DNA of 64,000 nucleotides, from NCBI GenBank assembly GCA_000934385.1, contig KN880522.1, positions 26,301-90,300 of the forward strand, written 5' to 3'. The stretch comes from Cylindrobasidium torrendii FP15055 ss-10. Lineage: Eukaryota > Basidiomycota > Agaricomycetes > Agaricales > Physalacriaceae. The notes under the pieces are model-generated. The model made no database searches, was not told where the DNA came from, and worked only from the letters and a program-made list of their open reading frames with translations. The position numbers and the translations under genes were made by a program. Each line of letters starts with the position of its first letter. Position 1 is the stretch's first letter. Shown piece by piece: positions 14,121 through 23,733 of this stretch.

Positions 14121-15188
14121 ATGTCGACCGTCAGCTCTCTGTATATCCCACCACGCGCCACTCTGCTCATCCTTGGAGAACCGGCGCCAAAGCTCCTAGA
14201 GCCATTGCTCGCACTCTGCACAGAGCGCTATGCACGGCCGATTCTGCCAACATCGTCGCCGCACAGATACGAAGGGATCAGTCCGGACCGCCGGCTCGTG
14301 TTGATACGCGTACCGCCCAAATCAACGAACACGACACCGACGGCTCATGCCATGTCTGTTCTCCAGCGCGTCGCACTGCTCTCCTCTGCTCTCACTTCGG
14401 AACATTTGGAAAATGAATGCCCGGTTCAATTTGGCAACTTTACCGAGCTAGTCTCCGAGACGTTTGGTTATTCGTCTCCTGGACCAACTCCTGCCGAACG
14501 TCTGCCTCCACCGACAGAGGACCTTCCCATACGGGCATTTACCACAGTCATCCATTTCGCAGCTTCCATAAAAGATGCGATTGTCGTGACCAGCGTCGCC
14601 GGAATGTATCTTGAAGACTCGATGAGAGGGGAGATCATCCATGTCCCATTGGCGCCAATGGACGACCTCGATGACTACATTCAAACATCGCTCGTCAACA
14701 CCAAGGTCGTATGGTTGGAACCCAGGGTGTCGAAGGCGCAAGTGGCATTGCAAGACCTCATCACGAACACCGAAGACATCCAGAACGAGATCGTACCCAT
14801 CGTTTTCACTCCGTTCATTCATGAGCGCCCCTCGCGAGTTTGCCTCATCGATTCGGAAGCGGCTAGCTCCCCTAGGACGTCCATAGCACCCTCACCGGCG
14901 CAGAAGTTGAGCCTGAAGGATCGGTTCCAGTCTTTGCGGCGGGCATCACTATCAACGCGCCCCAAATCTCGACGACGCTGGTCTTTCTTCAGCCCTCCGC
15001 CAGATCCTCCATCGATTGTCGTTACCGCGGCAAACTCAAAAGCTCGCGAGGCAGATGAGGATGTGAATCTTGACGCGGTTGTGCCGACTATAGCTGAGAG
15101 CCAGAAGGAGTATGAGCAGCTTGGGCGCAGCAAGAAAGTAGGAAGGGTGCTGCGGCGAGCGGTGTCGAGGTTGTCGTTGTCGCAATAG
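14121..15188 (+). CDS. uncharacterised single-exon protein, 355 aa
   Basis: An uninterrupted frame from ATG 14121 to TAG 15188, notable in a region where nearly all genes are intron-rich. The N-terminal two thirds look like a folded alpha/beta domain: TLLILGEPAPKLLEPLLAL, then AFTTVIHFAASIKDAIVVTS, then DDLDDYIQTSLVNTKVVWLE. The C-terminal third is basic and Ser/Pro-rich (LKDRFQSLRRASLSTRPKSR, RRRWSFFSPPPDPPS) and ends in an arginine-rich helix (GRVLRRAVSRLSLSQ). This could be a membrane- or phospho-regulated tail. No signal peptide, transmembrane segment or known catalytic motif is visible. I do not recognise the family. It is divergent from MCM5. Confidence 0.75.
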   Translation: MSTVSSLYIPPRATLLILGEPAPKLLEPLLALCTERYARPILPTSSPHRYEGISPDRRLVLIRVPPKSTNTTPTAHAMSVLQRVALLSSALTSEHLENECPVQFGNFTELVSETFGYSSPGPTPAERLPPPTEDLPIRAFTTVIHFAASIKDAIVVTSVAGMYLEDSMRGEIIHVPLAPMDDLDDYIQTSLVNTKVVWLEPRVSKAQVALQDLITNTEDIQNEIVPIVFTPFIHERPSRVCLIDSEAASSPRTSIAPSPAQKLSLKDRFQSLRRASLSTRPKSRRRWSFFSPPPDPPSIVVTAANSKAREADEDVNLDAVVPTIAESQKEYEQLGRSKKVGRVLRRAVSRLSLSQ

Positions 15189-15758
15189 TGTCACATCTTG
15201 TTGTATTCGCGCTGTATACCCATCCTGTTTGCATACCCACTAATACTGACCTCCACTTAATATCTACCAGCATTCGTGAATAGATCCCAACCTGACATTT
15301 GGCCAAGCTGCCAAAGGTGGTGCACGAGGCATGTCACAGTCGATGAAGCGCCCGTAAGAATGAATAAAAGTGCTATCACGAGGCTACGAGACTGAGTATT
15401 GGATGAGGCCAGGATGAGGCGAACTTGTCTTCATCGTAGTTGAGTGCATTCACTGTTGGAACGAGTGGCGTTGCTGTTCCCACGTCGGGTATCTCATCCG
15501 AATACTCGATTTACCCATGGTCAATTCTGCCCGGCTCGAGAGGCGCGCGCAGCGATGGGACTACTGCGCTTCGGTGGGCTACACAGAGTGTACACACAGG
15601 ATTGTTGTTGCGCAGTCTATTCGCAGCTCTGTTGCCCAGTTGAGATACCAATCGCGGCGATCGGCCGTGAGGCAGTGCTCATGAAGCGCAGTTGTGCCTG
15701 TCACTCGTGACATTACACTTCTTCGACTCCCCCACCACCACAATCGCACACTACTACG
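15189..15758. other. intergenic stretch, no gene seen
   Basis: 570 bp between two plus-strand genes. Short open frames are present but carry no recognisable motif or splice pattern. It presumably contains the 3' end of the upstream transcript and the promoter of the zinc-finger gene. Confidence 0.5.
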
Positions 15759-16885
15759 ATGAGCACAAACGACCGCAACGCGTTTTTAGATGGTTTCGAC
15801 TATCCGGAGCAGCCCCAGCCCGGGATGGACTTCTTCTCCTACCAGAATCCAGCCGACGTCCTCGCTCCCCACCCAGACTTGTTTGAGTCTGAATTAGACT
15901 CCAGCCTTGCGGGGCTTGATGACCAGCTCGAGGTCTTCACAGTCGACACACACGATGCATTCTCGTATTACCGATCGGAAACGCCTAAACACGGTCCCCG
16001 TTCAGTCGTCACAGAAGATTCGAGGTCGAGTGCTTATGACTCTGAACTTTACGCTCCTAGCTATGCACACACCCAATACTCCTTCCCTCTTGACCTTGAA
16101 ATGGACTTCCAACGCATCGGTGTCGGCAGCGACTACGACTTTTCATCCCCTCTCGACCAGCGCCAGGCACTGCATGCTCCTCAGCCCCAGGCCTCATCTC
16201 AAGGATCACCCCTCGACTTTGGGTCGTTGCCGCCTACCCCGCCGCTCAGTCCACCGCGCGCACAGCAGCAGCACGTGCACCAGAAACACCACTATCCACG
16301 CACTGCCTTCTCTGACTACGGTCCGCCCAGCCGCAACGTAGCACCAAACTACTACAGCTACGTACCGCCAATCTCGACAATTGCCCCCAACAACGTATCT
16401 GGGCATTTGCAATCGCACGGCGCCCATCCCATGGCTCCTCCAGCTCACCCTGATGATCAAAGCTTCAAGCAGGATGGCCGTAAGAAGTACCAATGCCCCA
16501 ATTGCCCTCGAGGTATGTCGCCCCATGTCTATCCCTACACTGTTGCTGATCTCCTTCTCTAGCCTTTGCCAGAGCATACAACCTTAAGACACATATGGCG
16601 ACGCACGATCCAAACCGTCTCAAGCCGCACGTCTGCCCTCATCGGGCTTGTGGCCGGTCATTCAGTCGCAAGCATGATTTAGGTCGTCATATCATCAGCA
16701 TCCATCGCGATGACGCCGCGTCAGTACACTCTGCATCCTCCAAGAAGTCTATTGGCGTAGATGGAGCCAAGCGTGTCTGGTGCTCGACTTGCGGCAAACC
16801 TGGCGTCGGACGAGCACCGGATTGCGGATGTGATGCATCCGAGTCCCCAAAGGCCGCCTCCTCATCCACCGATGAAGGGAAATAG
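15759..16885 (+). CDS. C2H2 zinc-finger transcription factor
   Basis: Exon 1 is 15759-16512 and exon 2 is 16563-16885; the intron starts gtatgt and ends ctctag and falls inside the first finger. The first 230 residues are low-complexity, rich in Ser/Pro/Gln/Tyr, with acidic patches such as PDLFESELDSSLAGLDDQ, as in an activation domain. Two adjacent C2H2 fingers follow: YQCPNCPRAFARAYNLKTHM with its second His, and HVCPHRACGRSFSRKHDLGR with HIISIH. The second finger has the KPHVCPH...GRSFSRKHDLGRH signature common in fungal Crz1-like and StuA-regulated C2H2 factors. A third cysteine cluster (WCSTCGKPGVGRAPDCGC) lies near the C-terminus. A nuclear DNA-binding regulator is likely; its targets cannot be read from sequence. 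Confidence 0.88.
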
Positions 16886-18399
16886 GCGTACGCCACTGGT
16901 TTCAGGACATTTCATGTGAGTTGTACACCCGCTCATGGCCGTCGTCCCGGGTTCTGACCATACATCAGAGCTGCTGGCCCCGTCGCCGAATCCATCCCAG
17001 CCCTTCTGGCGCTCTTCGACAGAATCTCGTATCGTACCGCTTTGTAGCCCCGTGACGGGCGAGATCTCGAATTGTTTATTATCTACTCTAACCGTACTAC
17101 CCTCCCTGACCGTGTAGCCATATCATTTATCGCGTCGTGCTGGGCCCGCGAGTATTATGTTCTTATCCTTGTTTATAGAGCTTGTTCCACGCTCGTAGTA
17201 CGCCTCTCCTTCCCTCTGTTTACCTTCTCCTCGAACCACATAAAATATTGGTATCTAGTGCCATACATATATCACCAAGTCTTTATTTATTTCACCGTTT
17301 TGGAGAAGTATTATCGAAATCTGTACATTACATTATGCAAATGGGTTGACAGTAGCGGAAGTTGGACGTTTCTAGCGACGACAGGAATTGAACAAGGCTT
17401 ACTACAGTACATAGTACTTAGGCGAATACACGATAGCGCTATCACTGCGACCTTCCTTGTGATCCAGCAGTAAATGTGTCGAACAATAGTCTGGAAGGAA
17501 CGAGAGAGTCCCAGCCTCCGAGTCTGAGATGGTCCACCGAGCTGCCTTAGATGACTTTACCGCGGGGACGACGGGATGGTGGCATACGTGGTGCTAAGAC
17601 CGGGGTGACACAATTACAGAGAGCATGAATTCGAGACCATTGGTTGCGTGAACTGTATTGGGGGAACGAGGATGCGGCACGCGTTGCGATCGATACACGA
17701 GCCGGAAGACCGAGTGGCACTTCCGAGGCTGGTGAAGCTTAGTGATATGGGCATTCGGTGTCTAAGTGACCTCAGTCTAAGGTGGCGCGAGTGTAGCCTT
17801 CCGAGTAGCATGTACAGTGCGTGTTTGCCTGCAGGTTTGTGGCTGGCATCGGGTATTGCGGCTTGGGGACTCGCGAGGAATGGAGAGCGAGTGAAGATTA
17901 TGGGAGGCAGTTGAGGTGCGGAAGTTGCAGCTGTCTGTTTGATGACTGCTAGCCGGGCATGCCCGGCGATACCACGACATCGCTGAAAACATGAGGAGCA
18001 ACTTGGTGCCAATATCGTTATTGAAGGCCCCGGTAGTTTACAGGCTGAGGCTTAACATAGATGAAGACGGCGGGGAAGATAGGGCTTAGCTATACTTTGA
18101 TGTCACGGAGCTTCAGCTTCTCATCCAGCGGTAGTGAATATTCCTTTCGAAGATGATTAGAAAAGTCAAACCTCTTCAATTGCCCAGAGAACGTTTTGAC
18201 AAAGATTCCGTCAAGATGGAGGTATCATGTAATAGATTCAAAGGCTGCATTCACTGGTAGGAGCATAGATTTCCTGTCAGAGAATATAGTCCGACACAGA
18301 ATAAATGAATTCGTTATCTAGGCCGTGTACATTCTAAGGAGTTATTTATGAGAATTGTACACTGTAATGGTGGCGGACTTCGCTATAAGGCAGCAGATA
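16886..18399. other. gene-poor stretch, no supported gene
   Basis: About 1.5 kb with scattered open frames on both strands, the longest about 400 nt. None shows a domain, an intron-exon pattern or similarity to the neighbours. The right half becomes AT-richer toward the palindromic element. It could hold eroded repeat DNA or a noncoding transcript; the sequence alone does not decide. Confidence 0.4.
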
Positions 18400-18687
18400 T
18401 CTTATATAATGCACCCAGCTACCGATATAATGAAACCCAACATCCATAAATCATGGCGAGATACATAATGAGGACCAGCCATTATAAAGGAAGTGAGCTG
18501 CGTTATAGTGCAGCCGGCGCTACATCGTGCATTATAATGCACCGGCGCACGCTATCACCTCTAAGTTGTAAGGTCACCTGCCGGTTTAAGACGACGTCGA
18601 AATTGACGTTGAGAGGCTAGGGCTACTACCTACAAGTATATTAACTAACGGTAAGTAACTATAAATAGAGTTAGTTAAGACACTAAG

Positions 18688-18720
18688 AAGCCCCTCTCAA
18701 CGACGTGTTGAGAGGGGCTT
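18688..18720. repeat. 33-bp palindrome, left arm copy 1
   Basis: Two 14-nt halves (AAGCCCCTCTCAAC and its exact reverse complement) flank a 5-nt centre. It pairs with the copy at 19912-19944. Confidence 0.9.
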
Positions 18721-18773
18721 CCTTCAAATATACTAACTAAATGTAAAGCGAGTTAGTTAATATACTTACTCGG

Positions 18774-18803
18774 AAGCCCTCTCAACGACGCGTTGAGAGG
18801 GGC
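18774..18803. repeat. palindrome, left arm copy 2
   Basis: Same CTCTCAAC...GTTGAGAG core as copy 1, about 86 bp downstream, with one C missing from the left half. It mirrors the copy at 19829-19858. Confidence 0.88.
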
Positions 18804-19828
18804 AACTTAGCCTGTACATACAGGATTCGTGAGCATGGTAGCGACGGGCGCCGGCGTGATATACTGACCGTGGAGATGGAAGCGAGTGTGCGGGGACTAG
18901 GCGAGGTGATAGAAACACGCGTAGGCGCCGCGCGAGGTGAGGGTTGGGTGAGAAGAGCTTGATGCAGCCCTCGAATGCAATAACGTTGGAGTCACAGCAA
19001 TCTCCTTAGACTGTAAGCATAAGAATTCAATCAAGTGAAGTGTGGATAGGAAGCAGGCAAGGAAAACAAGGACTCGCCTTGGGCGCAGCGCGCGATCCTG
19101 AGCGAGAGCATACGAAGTGCAACGCATATATGCGTCAAAAATGGAATACAAGGGGAGAGAAAACGCACCTTGGTGACTAACTCGCGCTTCGAGTGCCACT
19201 TGACGAGCATCCAAGAGAAATATGTTTGAAGCATGACGGTCAGAACTTAGAAGCAAGGAGCGAGTCCGACCGCGGCCTCTGATGAATCTTGAGTTCGATG
19301 ATCGATCAAACGCGAAAGACGTGACTTCTGACTTCGTCATCTGCGCGTCGCGCGATCAGGTTGGATCAGGTGCCCAATCTCAGGCTCTGCACGCAACCAC
19401 CACCATCAGCCGTCCACCGTCATGCGCCTTTCTTAGGCTTGCTATATCAGCGCCGCGGGCGCTCAATTGCCCTTCCAGGTATGCTGGCCCATTTCCAACG
19501 CATATATGCGTTTCAATGCGACGCTTGCAGCAGCGCTCAGCATATATCCATGGTGCGTCGCGCTATAATATCGTTTCTCCTCCTCACTCAACTTACAGGA
19601 TAATTGACTCGCAGTTCTCTTTACTTGGCGTATGGCTTCCCCTCATCACCCTGTGCATACGTTCACCATTTTCTATCCAGTCGCGTCCCTTCCGCCTCGC
19701 GCGGCGCCTACGCGTGTTTCTATCACCTCGCCTAGTCCCCGCACGCCCGCTTCCATCTCCACGGTCAGTATATCACGCCGGTGCCCGTCGCTACCATGCT
19801 CACGAATCCTGTATGTACAGGCTAAGTT

Positions 19829-19858
19829 GCCCCTCTCAACGCGTCGTTGAGAGGGCTT
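19829..19858. repeat. palindrome, right arm copy 1
   Basis: Reverse-complement counterpart of the copy at 18774-18803, including the same missing C. Confidence 0.88.
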
Positions 19859-19911
19859 CCGAGTAAGTATATTAACTAACTCGCTTTACATTTAGTTAGT
19901 ATATTTGAAGG

Positions 19912-19944
19912 AAGCCCCTCTCAACACGTCGTTGAGAGGGGCTT
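19912..19944. repeat. 33-bp palindrome, right arm copy 2
   Basis: Exact reverse-complement counterpart of the copy at 18688-18720. Confidence 0.9.
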
Positions 19945-20003
19945 CTTAGCGTCTTAACTAACTCTATTTATAGTTACTTACCGTTAGTTAATATACTTGT
20001 ATG

Positions 20004-20034
20004 TAGCCCCTCTCAGACGCGTTGAGAGGGGCTA
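20004..20034. repeat. palindrome, right arm copy 3
   Basis: CCCCTCTCAGACGCGTTGAGAGGGG with short flanks. Its mirror site at about 18598-18628 holds only a decayed version (GACGTTGAGAGG...GGCTA), so the two arms differ in the number of intact units. Confidence 0.85.
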
Positions 20035-20037
20035 CTT

Positions 20038-20723
20038 AGTCCGTTAACTAACTCGGCTTACATCTACCTACCTTTCGTTAGTCGACCGCGACGATACTCG
20101 GGATGCTAGTAGGACGGCGCCGTGGTTGCATTACAAGGCAAGGCGCATTCACCATATACAGTGTGGCGCGCGCGCATTATAATGCGCAGCGCCTACATCA
20201 TAATGCAGACCGTCTTCTTTATTTGTACCACGATGCCTTTATAGGGCATTAGGACACGGCCAAGCATTATGTATATTTCCTACCTTTATATGTACCACGG
20301 ACTCGATATAAACATATATAATGAATTCAATTATTCTGTGATGTCATTGCCAGTGGTCTGCCATACTGCCATTTTAATGGGATTGCGATGCCACTTAGTC
20401 ACCTGTGACTCAAAGAAGAAGAAATATCCTCAGTGGCTACGTCAAGACCTGTCCTGGACTTGTCTGCCGGCCCAAGAACAGGAGACCTGCAAGTTTTGGC
20501 TGGCATCCTGTAGAGCAAATAACCCGCATCAGAACGACCAATAATTCATAGATAAGATGATTTCTTTCAGAGAAATTCGGTCAACTCATGCGTCCCTGTG
20601 CTTCGAAAAAATACTTCGGAGTATCCCTCAAGACTTTTAATCCACACGCTGATCGAGGGAATTGATGGCTGTTCGCATGTTTGCCCCTTTGGTCACGAAC
20701 AAGAACCATCATCATCAGCCACT
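20038..20723. other. outer flank of palindrome and MED6 upstream region
   Basis: GCATTATAATGC palindromes at 20174-20185 and at 18529-18540 suggest the fold-back similarity continues in degraded form to about 20260 and 18410. The remainder up to 20723 shows no convincing gene and should contain the MED6 promoter. Confidence 0.45.
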
Positions 20724-21952
20724 ATGGACAGCACTGCCGACCTGCACCCCCCAGATGATGGCGGTGGAAGGTACTTCATCTGGCACGAATGGATTCAGGT
20801 ACGTTAAAATCCAAGAAAACATGCACGATACGAGGTTGAATGCGCTCAGTAGGCCAACTCACCAATGACGGCCGAGAATGTCTTCGAATACTTTGCATGC
20901 TCGCAATTCTACGACAAACAGAGCAACAACCAGGTTCTACGCATGCAGACGATGCATACGGGTGTCGCGCGAGAGAATGAGGCAGAAGAGCTGAAGTGCG
21001 TCTCACAGTTAATCATAACAATGCGTGTTGCTGATCGTGCTTCCAGGCGCTTCGTGGGTATCGAGTTTGCGGTGGTTCATGCGGATACGACGGCGAATTT
21101 CTTCATCATTCACAAGAGAGAGCGCACGTCTCCGGAGCACAGTGCGTGTTATGAGACCCAGATCCAATCGTGCGAACTCACCTTCCAATATCAGCTACTC
21201 CCCTTGCTGTCTACTTTATTGAGAATAACCGTGTCTTCCAAGCACCTGACATCTACACTCTCGTTTCCATGCGTCTTGTAAACACTTCAATGCCGCCGTG
21301 TCATCGACGCTCATGTCCACTCAGGCCGCATCTATTCAAGGACTACAAAAGACATTAGACTCTGTTCGCTCACGGCGACCTGAGTACACTCCCCGCACGG
21401 GTTATGTCTGGCCTGTGTCCATGTCTGACTTTGCAGAGCCTAATGATATCGCGCAAAGCAAACCAGCAACCTTGAAGGACGGTGCAGAAACACAGCCAAA
21501 TTCGCGAGGAGCATCCGTTGAGCCAGGAGTACGCGCACCGCCGCGTCAAGGCGCACCTCAACGGCAGCAGAACAACTCCTTGATGCTCAACGCGATGCGC
21601 GCAACGGCGTTACATTCGCAGCTCCAAAATCATGTCGGCTCATCGGCTTTTACCAACATGGCGAATGTTCTAAGGAATGCGGAGGGGCACGATTCGCAAC
21701 AGGCCAACAGCCAGCCGAAAGGACAACAAACATCGTCGCAACAGGCGGAGTCATCCAGAGGGCCTGCTACACCTGCAAATCCTGCCCCTGCGACGCCGAA
21801 GCCGCCAACAAAAGAACCTGGGCCACCTGGAGGAGGAAAGAAGAAGAAGAAACGTAAGTCTACGCTGCAAAGGTCATAATCTCAAATTCACTCGTTCAGG
21901 AACTGCGACGATGAATTCTCCGCCTCCGCCAACGACCTCTACCCAGCCTTAG
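20724..21952 (+). CDS. MED6: Mediator subunit 6
   Basis: Head-module subunit of the Mediator complex that couples activators to RNA polymerase II. Exon 1 (20724-20798) reads MDSTADLHPPDDGGGRYFIW then HEWIQ. After an intron ending cagtag at 20852, ANSPMTAENVFEYFACSQFY and DKQSNNQVLRMQTMHTG follow, the hallmark of MED6. Further exons give RFVGIEFAVVHAD, ATPLAVYFIENNRVFQAPDI, and the SRRPEYTPRTGYVWP block that closes the conserved domain. The C-terminal region is a Gln/Pro-rich linker followed by a lysine run (GGGKKKKKR) and a short last exon ending at 21952. Five introns with standard borders were traced. It is convergent with CSN6, with 133 bp between stop codons. Confidence 0.95.
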
Positions 21953-22085
21953 TCTTCCTGGTTCTATCGTACAACAAGCAAACCTCGAATATTGTTTTTT
22001 GCATGATAGTGGATAACAAAGCATGGACATACATATTACATTCGAACGACTACTGTTTTGGCCGTGTTGCAAAATCAAAGTGTCT

Positions 22086-23386
22086 CTAGTGCCAGTCGGG
22101 GTCCCTGTTGAAACGTCCCATGCTCATTCCACCCCCGCCTGGCCTTCGACGAGGGCCGCCACCTCCCATCTTCTCTTCTTTACCGCTAGTCACCAGAAGG
22201 TGTTTGTCGACGATCTACCAAGGTTAGTAGGGACTTGATACTTAAAAGAATTGACGTACATCGTTGAGAATGTTGGTTGACTTTGTGAGGGAGGACAAGT
22301 ATGCAGTGATTTGGACATCCTCATACTCCGTGTCAAATTCTTCCCTAAAGAGCTTGTTTTCTGATGCGGGAAGGGACGCGACGAGGGCTGAGATGGAGCG
22401 CAGGATAGAATGGTCTTTCTTTGCAGACCCTAATGTTGAGTTAGCACGATAGCATGTGGATGAAATAGGTGCCCAGGTACCAGCAACGACTTCGGTCACA
22501 TATTGCACAAGAACAAGAATCCTATCGTGCAACATCTTGACTGCAGCGCGTTGAGTTTGCAAGTGGCTCTCCACTGAATATTGTCAGCGCGCGCAGCACG
22601 CCGGAGATTGAGTCAGGGCGTACAGCTTGTTCCACTTCCTCCACCTCGCGCGGTCCAGTCAACAGCGATGCGCTCAGCCTCGCCGGTTTCGACAGTGTAT
22701 GGCGCCTCAACAAATACAACACGCGACACTCTCTCCCGTAGTTCGAACGTGGGCTCGTACGCCTTGAATGGAAGAGACTGGTCCGAGGAAGGCGTATCAT
22801 TTGAGGAGGAGAGGACTAGAAGCAGAGGCGTAGCGCAGTGTCCCGTGAATTGATTGTGTAAGGCGATGTGCTTGGAGGTCACAGAGGGTGTAATGGTGTA
22901 CCATCCTATAAACTCAAGCGAGGGAAACACCTGTTTGTCTGCATTTCCTCAGTGAATCAACAGCACGATAGTGAAAGACACGCACACTGATCTCGCCGCG
23001 AAACCAGGAAGGCATGGTCCACCGTCTTTCCATCTTCCTCCATCGCAAGCTCAAAGGTGTTCACGATCTCTACATCCCTGCCTTGCTGCGTCCCGAGAAG
23101 TGCGCCAATGACTGTGTGATAGCCGTAAGCGCGGGAACCGTGACGGAAGCACTCATGCACGTACCAAACGGTGTGCGGTCATTCGTCTGCAGTTTTCGCC
23201 TCGTCAAGTGTTCGGATATGTTCAGAATTGGAAGTGGATGTCTAAATCACAAGGTTACATGATACATTGAGCGCGCCAATGTTGCAATGGTTAGCAGACG
23301 TACAAGGAGATGGACAAGCCAGATGTTGTGCTAGAGGGAAGGACGACAGAGAGCTCGTCGCTTTCGGTATCCATATCGGTATTCAT
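22086..23386 (-). CDS. CSN6: COP9 signalosome subunit 6 (MPN domain)
   Basis: MPN-domain subunit of the COP9 signalosome, the complex that removes NEDD8/Rub1 from cullins. The start MNTDMDTESDELSVVLPSS is at 23386. The MPN fold is seen in HPLPILNISEHL (across an intron), then VLGALLGTQQGRDVEIVNTF and FKQVFPSLEFIGWYT. The JAMM zinc-binding His-x-His...Asp set is absent, as expected for the structural subunit CSN6 rather than catalytic CSN5. C-terminal helices (SVESHLQTQRAAVKMLHDRI, then SLTKSTNILNDLVDK) fit the family. The protein ends in a Gly/Arg tail (GGGGPRRRPGGGGMSMG). Several introns were inferred by frame. Length is close to the usual 300-350 residues. Confidence 0.92.
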
Positions 23387-23525
23387 TGTGTCCGACAGTT
23401 TGTTTTAACGGAAATGAGAGACAGTGGCTTGGTGGTGTATTGAAGAGATGGGATCACACACAAAGTACGCGGTCACTGTACGCTATCCGAAATGTTGAAA
23501 CTCCTGCCCTGAGGTCGATCAACAT

Positions 23526-23597
23526 GGCCGCCTGGCGAAATGGCATCGCGTCTGACTACGAATCAGGAGATTGCAGGTTCGACCCCTGCGGTGGTCA
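23526..23597 (+). tRNA. tRNA-Arg (ACG)
   Basis: A 72-nt cloverleaf without intron. The acceptor stem GGCCGCC pairs with GGTGGTC allowing G-T pairs, with discriminator A. The anticodon loop CTACGAA sits on a TCTGA/TCAGG stem, giving anticodon ACG. The T arm has GGTTCGACCCC. It lies between CSN6 and TIM21. A base-identical copy is at 35897-35968. Confidence 0.95.
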
Positions 23598-23733
23598 TTA
23601 ATGTTTTCCTTGCGCATTGTCCTTGCTTTTTATGCTAAAGTCTTCCAAGTTCTCTCTTTGAGTTCTGCATATGTTATTAGCCAGACGTACATAAGAGGTA
23701 TCTCAAGATGAACGACGTGAAACTCAATCACGC

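Larger units (their letters stand above)
18595..20037. repeat. 1.44-kb imperfect palindrome (fold-back element)
   Basis: The left half is the reverse complement of the right half about one axis near 19316: paired positions sum to about 38632. Pairing is nearly perfect between 18629-18937 and 19695-20003 (about 309 bp per arm, a handful of mismatches). It is looser both outside and inside, where a 14-bp palindrome (acgcatatatgcgt) sits at mirror positions 19122 and 19498. Each arm contains perfect 27-33 bp palindromes built on CCCCTCTCAAC...GTTGAGAGGGG, about 86-92 bp apart, linked by AT-rich spacers with TTAGTTAATATACTT words. No transposase frame is present. Structurally this resembles a fold-back or MITE-like element; a transcript would form a very long hairpin. 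Confidence 0.85.

Noticed and set aside
17072..17473. 133-codon open frame in the gene-poor region
   Set aside because: Hydrophobic low-information peptide from AT-rich DNA with no splice context, domain or neighbour similarity.
18688..20034. Possible CRISPR array from evenly spaced palindromes
   Set aside because: The host is clearly eukaryotic, there are only two or three units per arm, the spacers are repeated rather than unique, and no Cas genes are present.
20269..20544. Open frame upstream of MED6
   Set aside because: AT-rich start within the palindrome halo and no motif; more likely promoter or eroded repeat.
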